Of a stretch of DNA of 64,000 nucleotides, positions 54,481-64,000 are shown one piece after another. The stretch comes from Symbiodinium natans (taxonomy: Eukaryota > Sar > Dinophyceae > Suessiales > Symbiodiniaceae). The stretch lies in NCBI GenBank assembly GCA_905221605.1, contig CAJNDS010000224.1, forward strand, positions 1,735,059 through 1,799,058, given 5' to 3'. Each line of letters begins with the position of its first letter. The first letter of the stretch is position 1. The translations under genes were made by a program, and so were the position numbers. The notes under the pieces were generated by a model that was not told the DNA's origin, made no database searches, and saw only the letters and a program-made list of their open reading frames with translations.

Positions 54481-55036
54481 TGTGGGTCTGGGACTGAGGT
54501 CCGCGCTGCCGAGAGCATCCTAGAACCATGGAGGCAGATAGAGGAGTTTAGGATGTAGAGCTAGGAAAGGGATGCCCTGAGCATGAGGCATCGTAGCATG
54601 ATTCAGGGGCATACTTCTTGCTGAAGAGGTACTACAGAAGCGGGTATTCTCCCAAAATAGGGGTACCCCGTTTATACCACGCATCGGAATAGAAACTCTC
54701 AAAGGGAGCCCCAAAAGGGTACCCCACCCCCATGTTCGGACAGCCCCAAGTAATTCTGGGAAAAGCCCAAGGGGCATCACAACACGTGCCCCTTTTGCAC
54801 CAGACACTTCCAACTTGTCCAGCTTCCCTGGAACCCTAGGGCTCCAAATAGCCCAAAGAAGGTATTATTTATAGACTTTAGACCCCAATGTGGGCGATTG
54901 TTCGTATACTTGGAGCCCCAGGGGAAAGCCCTGCAACGCTCCCTTAAGAATATTTAACACTTAGCGCAGCGGAGGTTTTTTGCCATTTACGGAGAAATCA
55001 CTACAAAAAGACTTGGGCACGTTTCTGTTACAGCAG

Positions 55037-55109
55037 GAGGCGCCTGGGTCCTGGATTCCTGCCGTGTGGCACCAAGCACTGCTCTCAGCCCTTGGCATTG
55101 CCGGATTGG
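55037..55109 (+). CDS. Exon of a membrane protein, part 1
   Basis: CAGCAG acceptor, then EAPGSWIPAVWHQALLSALG and IAGL plus one base; GC donor in phase 1. It joins in frame to 55981. G/C-rich third positions. Protein family not recognised. Confidence 0.6.
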
Positions 55110-55527
55110 GCGCCCTAAACCCTGAACCCTGAACCCTGAACCCTGAACCCTGAACCCTGAACCCTAAACCCTAACCCTAAACCCTAACAATCTATGTTTC
55201 GTCTAGGCCGAACCACAAATGCCAGTGCTTCAATCGCGGCAGAATCATCAAACCCCTCCCCTCCCTACCCTCCCAGCCTCCTCCCCCCCCCCTACCTACC
55301 TACTGTAGCATGCTTCCTACCCCCTATACGCCCTGAAAACCCCCAAACCCCAAACCCTAACAACAACCCCTAAAAAAACCTAGAAGCCTTAAAAACCTAG
55401 AAGCCCTCAACCCGTTGTGAGATCTAGATCCCTGTGCAGCCTGCACCTCTCTCTTGCCATCATTGCCCGACGAAGTGTCTCACCCCCTCGCCTTGGGCCT
55501 TGAGGGTCTGGAATGCCTACTGGGCGG

Positions 55528-55656
55528 CTAGGACCCAGAGTAGGGCCCCATTCCCCTTTTTGTATTTAGGTTCCCTGTTCCCTTCGGTTCCCTTATAAGC
55601 CACTTTAGACGAAAAAAGGCACCCCTTTATTCCAAGGTTACTCTTGGATCTACTAG
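55528..55656. mobile_element. Family A element, full copy
   Basis: CTAGGACCCAGAGTAGGGCC faces GGTTACTCTTGGATCTACTAG; inside are TTCCCCTTTTTGTATTTAGG and GGTTCCCTTATAAGCC. It lies within the intron 55110-55980. Confidence 0.78.
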
Positions 55657-55980
55657 ACTTTATTGGGGTTACCGGGTTTGCTGGGTGTTGATGGTTTATA
55701 GGGGGTTCATCGAGTTGGGTCTACAGGGTTAGTACTCTTAGGGCCTACAGGGCCTGTGGAGGCCTTAAGGCTTTTCAAGGTTCAGTGACAGTGGGTCATG
55801 GTGTTTGTAGGGCTTGCAGGATTGACGCGCCAATTTGTGGGTTTATATGACTATCGTATCGAGCGAAAAGGTCACCAACTGGAATGCAGGAATCCTACAG
55901 CTTAGACTTTCAACCCTAAACCCTAAACCCCAAATCCTAAACTCTTAACCCTAAACCCGAAGCCCTAAAATTCGGCCCAG

Positions 55981-56072
55981 GCTATGGCTGGCTTTGGCAT
56001 GCCCTCATCTTGGCAGCCGGTGTCGCGGCGACCTGCTGTGGCAGCCTTCTCTGCCACCTGACCCGGACCGCG
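55981..56072 (+). CDS. Exon of a membrane protein, part 2 (transmembrane helix)
   Basis: After GGCCCAG, completing Gly, it reads YGWLWHALILAAGVAATCCG then SLLCHLTRTAR. The run from about WHALILAAG to SLLC is a clear membrane helix followed by positive residues, suggesting those face the cytosol. Upstream 55915-55978 is a CCCTAAA-type tract. Confidence 0.65.
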
Positions 56073-56708
56073 AGGGTTTTTTTTGGAGGGGCCTCCGACA
56101 TTCCTAAACCCTAAAGCCTAAACCCTGAACCCCAAATTCCAAATCCTAAACCCTGAAGCCTGAAACCCAAATCCTAAACCCCACAGAAAGTCCGTAGTAT
56201 AGAGGAGTCTTGGTGCCTCTAGAAGTCAAGACGGCCCTTACAAACCCTAAACCCTGGAATGCCCCGAAGTTGACACCCCACCAAAGATAAGTATCAGCGT
56301 TTCAGAATAGAAGTAGTACTACTGTAGCCATGGTAAGTAATACTATTATTATTGCTGAAATTTTGGTGGTAGCAAGCCTAACATATTGTTAGCAGTAAGT
56401 ATCACGGGTCATTTTACTATTAGTAATAAAGTAACAGTAGCTGTCACAGCAATACTCAAAATTTGGTTGTTTCACATGGGTGTTGATCTACAGGTCCTTG
56501 TCAGGAAGTTGTTTCAAAGCTACGTGTCTAGGATGTGTAATCCGCGAAAGACGCGCGACCAGCGTGTGCGAAAGAGCATATTTTTGCGAACGTTTTGACG
56601 TAAGGCACTTGTTTGCCATGCATCCGCGGCTCGTAAACTAGGAGCGTATCCAGATAGCAACCTGCCTTTCATTCCCGCATCCGCCTAGCAACCTTCCTTT
56701 CCATCCTA

Positions 56709-56817
56709 GTAGGAGAGTAGGTAACCTGCAACCTTTTTGGGGTAGTATAATCCCCTTCTAATCCCAATGGTTAACCTTCAGTTCTGCCAGGTTTCTGGAC
56801 AACTAAGCCACATTCCA
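56709..56817. mobile_element. Introner-like element, family E, copy 3
   Basis: GAGAGTAGGTAACCTGCAAC at the left, GGTTAACCTTCAGTTCTGCC and TTTCTGGACAACTAAG at the right, nearly the layout of intron 5 of the ankyrin gene and without an internal array. Confidence 0.8.
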
Positions 56818-57064
56818 GAAGGGAAGGGCATTGGTTGCAAAGTGAGAACTGGGGTCTGGGTTACATGTCGCGTCAAAAGTCAAAGTCGGGCAAGCTAAAA
56901 TCCCTGAACCCTAAGCCCTCAACCCCAAACCCTAAGCCCTAAACCCTAAACCCCAATTTAAACCGCAACCCTGAATCAGGGTTTAGTGTCATCCTTCGGG
57001 AGGCCTCTGCACCACCCCCCCGGCGTAGGAGAAAACCCTAAACCCTAAACCCTAAACCCTAAAC

Positions 57065-57123
57065 AGGAGACGTCCGTTCGACAGCGGCATCTCTTGAATT
57101 CAAGCGACTCGGCAGCTGCTGCT
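57065..57123 (+). CDS. Possible exon, unknown protein
   Basis: After AACAG a frame reads ETSVRQRHLLNSSDSAAAA. Four CCCTAAA units stand directly upstream and a long TTTAGGG array directly downstream, the usual exon setting. Too short to identify. Confidence 0.35.
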
Positions 57124-57126
57124 AGG

Positions 57127-57235
57127 GTTTAGGGTTTAGGGTTTAGGGTTTAGGGTTTAGGGTTTAGGGTTTAGGGTTTAGGGTTTAGGGTTTCGGGTTT
57201 CGGGTTTAGGGTTTAGGGTTTAGGGTTTAGGGTCT
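57127..57235 (+). repeat. Telomere-like array (TTTAGGG)n
   Basis: About fifteen units with two adjacent TTTCGGG variants. Confidence 0.95.
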
Positions 57236-57254
57236 ATTGCTGCTGATGTTCCCA

Positions 57255-57362
57255 CTTGGAGTACTATGCGTTAACATGTTTTGTGGTTCTGGGGTCCTAT
57301 TTCAGCTATTTATGCCTAAAAAGCTTACATTTTTGTCCCAGGGGTTGTTCCCCACTTGGAGA
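57255..57362. repeat. Element, family J, copy 2
   Basis: CTTGGAGTACTATGCGTTAA at the left and CCAGGGGTTGTTCCCCACTT then GGAG at the right; TTCTGGGGTCCTATTTCAGC inside. Confidence 0.7.
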
Positions 57363-57662
57363 CTCCAATGTCCTTGAATTAAACCAGGTTCACAGTTATA
57401 GCTGCACTTAAAACCCAATTGCAACTAAGTAGGGCACTCGGGGGGTTTTGTAAAAGTGGGCGATAGCAACACTTCTCATCGGGCTATAAGTACCTCTGAA
57501 CCTCCCACCTAGCATGTAATTGGGATCTAGGTTTAGGCTCGAACCCTAAACTTCGTCGTGCAAGGTTCAGCCGAGAAGGTTTACTGGGTTGTGCTTTGGG
57601 ATATAGTGTATTTCCTTTTTGTCCTTCTAAGTGGCCTGTGCATAAATAAGGTCTTGAAGCAC

Positions 57663-57796
57663 AACTTAGTAGTATTATTATCATTATTTGTTATTTATTA
57701 TTATTGTTATTATATAATAATTATCATCATTATTCTTCTAACATTTTTTATGTATTTTATTTTATGTGTTTCTTTTTTTTTTTTGGGGGGGGGGGG
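57663..57796. repeat. AT-rich tract ending in poly-T/poly-G
   Basis: TTATTATTA-rich sequence, then about 14 T and about 13 G. No gene seen. Confidence 0.85.
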
Positions 57797-58675
57797 TGGT
57801 TCTCACATCATACATAAACCTTAACACAGAGACTTGCAGCGGTGGGTTGACAGTGCTGTCATTTGATAGCACAACACTCGGCAGTTTGCAGGGCTGCTTT
57901 GCCTGAAGCCTTGCCATGTAGGATCTTTGTTTCGGGTTGAGGCTATCAGGTTGGAGTCCGTTTTCCCAGGCTCAAGACAAGCCCAAAATTATGCTTGTAG
58001 CGTAAGACCTTTGGCCCCAAACAGTTTAGGTTTGGGGTTTAGGGTTTTAGGGCTTTAGGGTTTTAAGCCCGTGCAAAAGCTGTGCACGGCAGGTGAAAGG
58101 AGGCTCCACCTTGGGCGGCTTGCTTCCTCCGGTGTGCACGTGAAGTGCATAGGGGGATGGATGACTGTGTCGCCGCTTGCGTCGAGGGTTTCAGTGCCCG
58201 CGCTTCAGCAGCATGGCATGTGAATCATGAGTTCTTTTAGGGTCTTGGGCCTAGGGTTTGACAGGGTTATGGCGGTTTAGGGTTTAGGGTTGAGGGTGTA
58301 GGGTTTAGTTAAGGCTGTTTGCTGGAGCTGGATGCACATGCACCCTAAACGAAGCTTAAACAACGCGAGCGAGACACATGTTCCTCTTGACTTCTGTTCA
58401 TGTTTGCAATCTCATCCGTGTTCAGCGACTCATGGTCCGAGATCTTCGTGGCTACCAAGGTTCAGGGGCTTAGGGGTTTAGGGGCTAGGGGTTTAAGGTT
58501 CAGGGGTAAGATGTAGGGCGCCTGATGCGTGTTCTAATCGCCGATCTAAAGGCATCACACGGGGAGCTATAAGTCAAGGGGGTGCATTCCGGAAATGTTC
58601 TTACCCCGTTGAGGTTTTCTGGATGTAGTGCTGTACGGCTGAACGAATTGCGTTTTAGCACGTTTAGGACGAGAT

Positions 58676-58772
58676 GGGATGCCCCTTTTTTTTCTGACAG
58701 TCCTTCATAGGGATTAGAATCGGGGGTACTACAATCCCTATCAAGGACTGTCAGTATAAGGGGGAACATCCC
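58676..58772. repeat. Palindromic element, family C, copy 5
   Basis: GGGATGCCCCTTTTTTTTCT faces CAGTATAAGGGGGAACATCCC; GACAGTCCTTCATAGGGATT faces AATCCCTATCAAGGACTGTC. Confidence 0.85.
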
Positions 58773-59202
58773 AAACTATAGGCATCTGAAGGCTTATCGA
58801 TAAGTATGGAGCTTAGGCGGCCAGCTCGTGCCATGCGTTCTCCGAAGCCCTTTGCAGACATGCTGCTGACGTGACGCAGGCACCACACCCGGCCCTGTAC
58901 AGCGGAACCTGGTGCCAGAGCCCAGTAGGACAACTTAAAGCGTCGTTTTGTCGTCTCAAAGCCCGACGAAAGTTGGAAAGTTTGAATGTCTGTTGGTTTT
59001 GTTTGGGGTAAGCGTAAATAGACACCAACGTGGCTGCTTCAGGGCCTCTTGTACCCCTGAAACCTCTGCTCCCATGTCTCCCTAAACCCTAAATACCATA
59101 ATCCCGTAAGCCTTAAGCGCCAAGCAAGAAATGAAGCCTTGCAAAAGGCCCCTCAAACCCGGACCTTGTGGAGACCCGGTATACCCCAAATCCCCAAACC
59201 CT

Positions 59203-59268
59203 AGGGGTCCATGTACCTAAATGGGGCATACTTGGGCCTTAGAGTGCTTCCTACATAGGCACTTTACA
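59203..59268. repeat. Family D element, copy 6, left half only
   Basis: AGGGGTCCATGTACCTAAAT and GGGCCTTAGAGTGCTTCC are intact; the right half is absent and CCCTAAA units (59269-59313) start where it should be. Confidence 0.75.
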
Positions 59269-59438
59269 CCCTAAACCCTAAACCCTAAACCCTAAACCCT
59301 AAACCCTAAACCCTATTCCCTTATAGGGCAGGTTTGAGGACTCAGCATGGGCCTGGTTCCCTGGGGCTGCATAACAGGGGTTCAATTGAATTTTCGGTGC
59401 TTGACAACAGAAGCGCCGTTGCCGTTTATCAAGAAACC

Positions 59439-59545
59439 CAAAGGATCCATGTACCTATATAGTATATACTGGGGCCTTAAAGGGGTTCCTATATAGTAGC
59501 TTTAGGGGCCAAGTATATACTATATAGGTACACGGATCCTTTGGG
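59439..59545. repeat. Inverted-repeat element, family D, copy 7
   Basis: CAAAGGATCCATGTACCTAT faces ATAGGTACACGGATCCTTTG; the most symmetric copy, with TATATAGTATATACTGGGGC facing GGGGCCAAGTATATACTATA. Confidence 0.88.
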
Positions 59546-60081
59546 AAAGCTAGGCTCGATGCGACGTCGAGGCGCGAGTGAGCCTGGCTAGACTCAGGAC
59601 CATCCTGCTGCCTGGAACTTCCCAGCCCAAACCGTATACCCTGCACCCCAAAACCCTGAACCACCCGAAGCACCAAACCCTAAACCCTAAACCCTAAACC
59701 CTAAACCCTAAACCCTAAACCCCCAGACCCCGAAACCTTGATTTGGTTCTCGGAGAAACTTGGGAAGCAGGCCAAGGGTGGGTTAATCGATTTGGGGCTT
59801 TGAGCCCCTTTGTCGGCTCCAGGGCGGCGCTTTCGCTTCGAACCAACAGCCCCTAAGGGTTTAGGGTTTAGGGTTTAGGGTTTAAGGTTTTAGGGGTTTA
59901 GGGTTTAGGGTTTAGGGTTTAGGGAAGTATACCAGTAACTAGGCTTCGTTTCTCGTTGCTTAGTTTCTCACTAGGCATCCTTAAAGGTCCATGCACCTAG
60001 CTAGGGTATACTAGGGCTTTCTTGTGTTGCACATGATTATGCGGACTTTGCGTATACTCTTGCAGAGGTACAGCATCTAAG

Positions 60082-60190
60082 GACATGTCCAACTTGAAGC
60101 GGCGCGCCGCAAGACGTGAAAAGGAGCCCAGATGTGCTTCGCTTTCCCAGACCTGCAGACCATGCGATGACGCAGCAGCTGCGTTGACTG
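60082..60190 (+). CDS. Probable first exon, unknown basic/Cys-containing protein
   Basis: ATCTAAG acceptor, then ATG at 60085 in a frame reading MSNLKRRAARREKEPRCASL, SQTCRPCDDAAAALT, ending at a GT donor (GTACGA). Codons are G/C-ending. Could be a start exon, since the ATG is close to the acceptor. No family recognised. Confidence 0.5.
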
Positions 60191-60600
60191 GTACGATCCC
60201 GCCAGACCGAAGGGTTTAGGGGTTAGGGTTTAGGGCTTGGGGCTTAAGGATGTTTGTTCATGTCCAAGGATGATGGGTCGGCTGATTTTGCACAGAATTT
60301 CTTTTATTTCAAGGTCTTCCCGGTCCCTAAACTGCATCTGCTTGTCCAACGGTTGCTCCGGAGCGTGTAAGGAATCTAGGGCTGAGAATCCTAAACTTAA
60401 ACCCCAACTACCCCAAGAATCAGCGTTTTGGGCGTTTAGGCTTCAGGGTTTATTGGCTGCAGCTCATGACTTCTTTCTTGGGCCCACAGGCCTACTCATA
60501 TAAGGTTTTTCGGCCATGTTGAGCCTAAGGGTGTAGGCTTTTATGGACTTCGGGCGCTCGTATCGACACAGCTTGTCGTCGTCTTGATGTCCTGCAGAGA

Positions 60601-60658
60601 ACGATGGGCGAGAAAGCCATCCCACAGTGTGACTTCAAGACCTTGCAGTGTGCCGACA
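60601..60658 (+). CDS. Probable exon, unknown protein
   Basis: A frame reads MGEKAIPQCDFKTLQCADMG after CCTGCAGAG and just before a TTTAGG tract. May follow the exon at 60082. Confidence 0.4.
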
Positions 60659-60916
60659 TGGGGTTTAGGCTTTAGGGTTTAGGGTTTAGAGTTTAGGGTT
60701 TAGGGTTTAGGGTGTAGCGCAAATCAGATCGTGTTGTTTCCAGGACCGGAATTGAAACCTGCATGCTTCGCATCACAATCCCTACGCCTTACCTGCGCAA
60801 CCCTAAGTCCATGAGAAGCTAACCCTGCACCCTAAACCCTCAACCCTAAACCCTGAATTGTCAGGAAGAGCATGGCAAAAGCCGCATAGTTGCAATCCCC
60901 AAGCTCTAAGCTCACC

Positions 60917-61100
60917 CTAAACCCTAAACCCTAAACCCTAAGCCCTAAGCCCTAAGCCCTAAGCCCTAAGCCCTAAGCCCTAAGCCCTAAGCCCTAAGCC
61001 CTAAGCCCTAAGCCCTAAGCCCTTAAGCCCTACCCTCTATCCTAAACCTTAAACCCAAAACCCTAAACCCTAAACCCAAAACCCTAAACCCTAAACCCCG
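60917..61100 (-). repeat. Telomere-like array: CCCTAAA, then CCCTAAG block, then mixed
   Basis: Three CCCTAAA units, then about thirteen CCCTAAG units (60938-61023), then mixed CCCTAAA/CCCAAAA. The variant is the complement of the CTTAGGG block at 549-647. Confidence 0.95.
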
Positions 61101-61657
61101 CAATTAGGTTTAGGGCTCAGGGAACCCTGAAGAGATCTTCTGCAGCTGCTTTTCGCTCGCTACGGAGCGGGACACGGCAAGGCTTCAATCTTGACGGGTA
61201 CGCTAGAACGCCGACGCGAGCCTCTGCCAGGCTTTTCAGGGTTCAGGGTTTAGGGTTTAGGGTTTAGGGTTGGGTTTCTTCAATGTAGGGGTTACAATAG
61301 AGATCTTTTGCGTCTGTTAAGGCAGAGTCCGTAGCTGAGGATCATTGGAGTTCTTATTGTGGAAGAATATATTTACGTGTATACATATACACATGTATCT
61401 ATAAATATCTTCTTGAAATCTCTTTGTCAGGATGCTTAGGTTGTTGCAAAATATAGGGCCTGTGGGTGGTTACCGGCCAAACCTTAAACCCTAAACTCTA
61501 GGCCCTAAACCCTGAACCCCAACGAGTGTGCGCGGAACCTTGATGTAGGAGCTCGAGCGGGAAGTTCGGGGTTTGTGGCGCAGCTTGTGCTTTTAGCATT
61601 GGGGGGGGGGTTCCTCGCGGGTTTAGGCTTCAGGGCTTCACCTGTCATGATTCACAG

Positions 61658-61742
61658 CCCGCTTTCGTAGAGGGAGACGACGGCGTTCTAAAACTGCCTG
61701 CAAGAGTGCTAGCATTCATCATCGAGCGGTTTGGCAGGGGCA
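61658..61742 (+). CDS. Probable exon, unknown protein
   Basis: ATTCACAG acceptor, then PAFVEGDDGVLKLPARVLAF and IIERFGRG, ending near a GT donor. It reads like a globular helix-containing segment. Not recognised. Confidence 0.5.
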
Positions 61743-62257
61743 GTTCCTTCTTGCATGGATACCCTCGGACCTTGTCCCACCCCTGATGCAATGTTCCCTA
61801 TACTTGAGGCCGAGTTTGGGTTTTTCGTTTAGTCCTATGTGTCTAATCCTTACATAGCCCTATAGAACCATCGAGTTTCGTCTTTATCGTGCCCCCCCCC
61901 ATCCCCCCCAAATCCACGTGCAAGCTTGAACGACTCATCTTTCTGGTCAGGGGACGCCAGAAATTAACGCTCGCAGCGTGGTTTAGGGTTTCGAGTTCAT
62001 GGTGAGGAGTGTAGGGTTTAGGGGTATTCAGGTCTTAGGGTTCGGGGTATTAGGGTACGAGGGTTGACCGTCATGTGGGTTCTTATCACCACAGCCGACA
62101 TGCCCAGGAGCCTTCACGTAGACCCTTGACGCGACAACCGAAAACCTTCAATCTAACCCGACGTCCAACCCTTCAAGCCCAAAGCCATAAACCCAAACCC
62201 GAAATCCCCAAAACCTCACGCCACAATCCCGGAGCCCGAAGCACCAAACCCCACATG

Positions 62258-62360
62258 GTCACTTCTCTAAAATGTGGTCCCTTTTGGAGTCCTTCTTATA
62301 AGGCCGCCCCTCTTGTTTAGGGCACCCCCGAAAGGGACCATCATTTAATTTAGAGAACTC
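62258..62360. repeat. Inverted-repeat element related to family G
   Basis: CATGGTCACTTCTCTAAAAT at the left and TTTAGAGAACTCACCACAT at the right; GGTCCCTTTTGG faces CCGAAAGGGACC. Confidence 0.6.
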
Positions 62361-62815
62361 ACCACATATCTCGGCTTTGCCTTCTAGGGGACGGGCGGAT
62401 CCCTAAACCCTAAAATCTAAACCCTAAGCAGGTCTCTGCCTTCACCTTACCTAGCCACCAGGGTTTAGGGCTTCGTGTTCCCACGTGGCCGGTTCCTTAA
62501 TTGTAGGAACAGGAACACCCTAAGCCCCAAATCCGAATTTCAAGTTTTTTCATGTGTGCTTATTTGGAGTGCCCCCTCAACACGTTGCACGTACCGTAGC
62601 TGAAATCTTCGGAGGGGGCGTTCGTGGGGTGGTCGACTGATACTAAGTCTCATTGCGATTAAGAAGGCTGAGTAAACTGATGAAGATTATTGACAACATT
62701 CAATATCTTACAATACTAAACTAAGAGTGCCTAGAGCCTCAGGGTTGAGGTAGAACCCAGAGACTCCAATACCCCTTAGTTAAGGAATATTCCTTCCTAT
62801 ATGTAAAGGAATAAA

Positions 62816-62853
62816 CCCTAAACCCTAAACCCTAAACCCTAAACCCTAAACCC
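62816..62853 (-). repeat. Telomere-like array (CCCTAAA)n
   Basis: About five units. The rest of 61745-63380 holds short telomere-like tracts (62983-63050) and no exon I can support firmly. Confidence 0.9.
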
Positions 62854-63381
62854 TCAAGTAAAAATGCTGCTCCACCTGCCGCTGCTCGTTGGTCTAGGTC
62901 TTAGGTACGTGTCTTGCTGGGTGCCCAGAGGCGCCAGAGACATTGTTGCGCGACATTTCTCCGAATCCTCGAAGGCAGCTGAGGGTTTAGGGTTTAGGGT
63001 TTCGGGTTTCGGGTTTAGGGTTTAGGGTTTAGGGTTTAGGGTTTAAGGTTTAAGGGCTTCGGGCTGCGGATCATAGAGACCATCAGCCCTATTCTCTTAG
63101 GCTCAGAATGGCCATCAACCTTGCATGATGAGGGGGTTTTGGGCCCAAAAACCCTTGACAAAATTGGGGGGGCTTCGCGCCTTGGCCTTTCCATGTTCTA
63201 AAACCCTAAAGCCTGAACGCTAAACCCAGCGTTCGTCTAACCTAGCCTCAAGAAGGCCACAGAAAGCATACGGCGTGCCTTGCAGTTGAACCCACGGCGG
63301 CAAGGCACTGACCCAGAGGCCTGCATTCTAATCACCAAGACCTTTGAGTTTATAGGGTTTAGGGTTTAGGGTTTAGGGTTC

Positions 63382-63462
63382 CGGGCATATACTTGGGGGT
63401 TCCTATGAAGGAGCTTGAGAGCGCAGGTATGTATACTCGATAGGTACATGGAACTTAGGGCA
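63382..63462. repeat. Family D element, diverged copy
   Basis: GGGCATATACTTGGGGGTTC at the left and ACTCGATAGGTACATGGAAC at the right; preceded directly by TTTAGGG units. Confidence 0.5.
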
Positions 63463-63521
63463 CTGCCAGAAACCCTCTCAGAAGCGTCCCCTAAACCCAC
63501 AATAGCGCACGTTCAGTACCG

Positions 63522-63615
63522 CTAGTCCCTCTTTTTAGGGTTCAGGTTTCCCATTAGAAGCCCCTTCAAAGCAAAATGGGCACCCTTCTGATTCCTTGGT
63601 TGCTCTTGGGTCTAG
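63522..63615. mobile_element. Family A element, copy 4
   Basis: CTAGTCCCTCTTTTTAGGGT at the left, TTGGTTGCTCTTGGGTCTAG at the right; GGTTTCCCATTAGAAGCCCC and AAAATGGGCACCC inside match copies 2 and 3. The remaining 63616-64000 holds no gene that I can support. Confidence 0.7.
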
Positions 63616-64000
63616 CTCAATCGCTCTATGTAACTACTGCAGATCAGAAACTTGAGACAAAGAACTCCCCTGAATCATAACTAGAAGAACCCCTGGACCA
63701 TACCCCCTTGCACCGGGAGATGTATCTAACGTTTGTGGCGTACACCTTGCTTCTTAGGTGCAGCTTACTCTGTGCAAGGCTATAATATAAGCTCAAAGTC
63801 CTCAACTCTAAACCGGACTGGGCTCGTACCGCACTGTGCACTCACAGTAGTTCACACACAAACACGACAGCAACACGACCTGAGACGACTACATTTAGAG
63901 CCAGGTGTTTAGGGTACAGTACACCATCTATGTAATTCCCCCTACAAACGGAATACAATAAGCCCATAGTTCAGACGCACGCCCGTTTTGAAGGGTTTGT

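Noticed and set aside
1-64000. A chromosome end or subtelomere
   Set aside because: The telomere-like arrays are short, interstitial, in both orientations, and lie within introns of normal genes throughout; none is terminal.
1-64000. Dinoflagellate spliced-leader relics, tRNA or rRNA genes
   Set aside because: I looked for the leader's CCATTTTGGCTCAAG core and for cloverleaf or rRNA motifs by eye and saw none; a covariance-model scan would be needed to exclude tRNAs.

Overview
The window reads as nuclear DNA of a dinoflagellate. Three things point there. The interspersed 7-mer TTTAGGG/CCCTAAA is a telomere-type repeat used by dinoflagellates and plants. The genes I could splice by eye use mainly GC-AG and GA-AG introns, with few GT-AG. 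The first gene has the ubiquitin-like N-terminus plus ankyrin repeats that is common in Symbiodiniaceae-type genomes. I cannot name the genus. Every exon I can support is on the + strand, consistent with the unidirectional gene arrays of dinoflagellates. No long ORF here is a real gene: the coding signal is in short exons of about 21 to 370 nt with mostly G/C third positions, and most long ORFs are translations of repeats.

Layout. 0.4-5.3 kb: scattered probable exons of one or more unrecognised proteins. 6.4-8.8 kb: an eight-exon gene for a ubiquitin-like/ankyrin protein whose proposed splices all keep frame (380 aa). 9-11 kb: probable exons of unknown genes, then a 372-bp satellite (11.6-13.0 kb). 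13.76-26.9 kb: a type I methionine aminopeptidase in at least 15 exons, several of only 21-50 nt, spread over 13 kb. Its last part is not securely found. 21.3-22.3 kb (inside one of its introns): a 310-bp satellite. 28.7-29.45 kb: a G tract followed by direct-inverted-direct arrays of a 21-mer. 29.9-40.8 kb: a gene for a roughly decapeptide repeat protein (G-F/Y/C-x-x-x-E-L-K-x-A type), again in tiny exons with matching phases. 33.8-35.2 kb: a 1.3-kb element with long imperfect terminal inverted repeats. 41-64 kb: isolated probable exons (one with a membrane helix at 55-56 kb) in a sea of repeats.

The non-coding DNA is itself structured. It consists of interstitial telomere-like arrays, which often form most of an intron, and of at least ten families of short (about 90-220 bp) inverted-repeat elements. 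Some of these coincide exactly with introns (introner-like elements). In many of the resolved introns TTTAGGG arrays lie after the donor and CCCTAAA arrays before the acceptor, so exons sit between outward-pointing arrays and the intron transcript could fold on itself. Telomere-like arrays also interrupt inverted-repeat elements. This intron architecture is the most unusual thing in the window.
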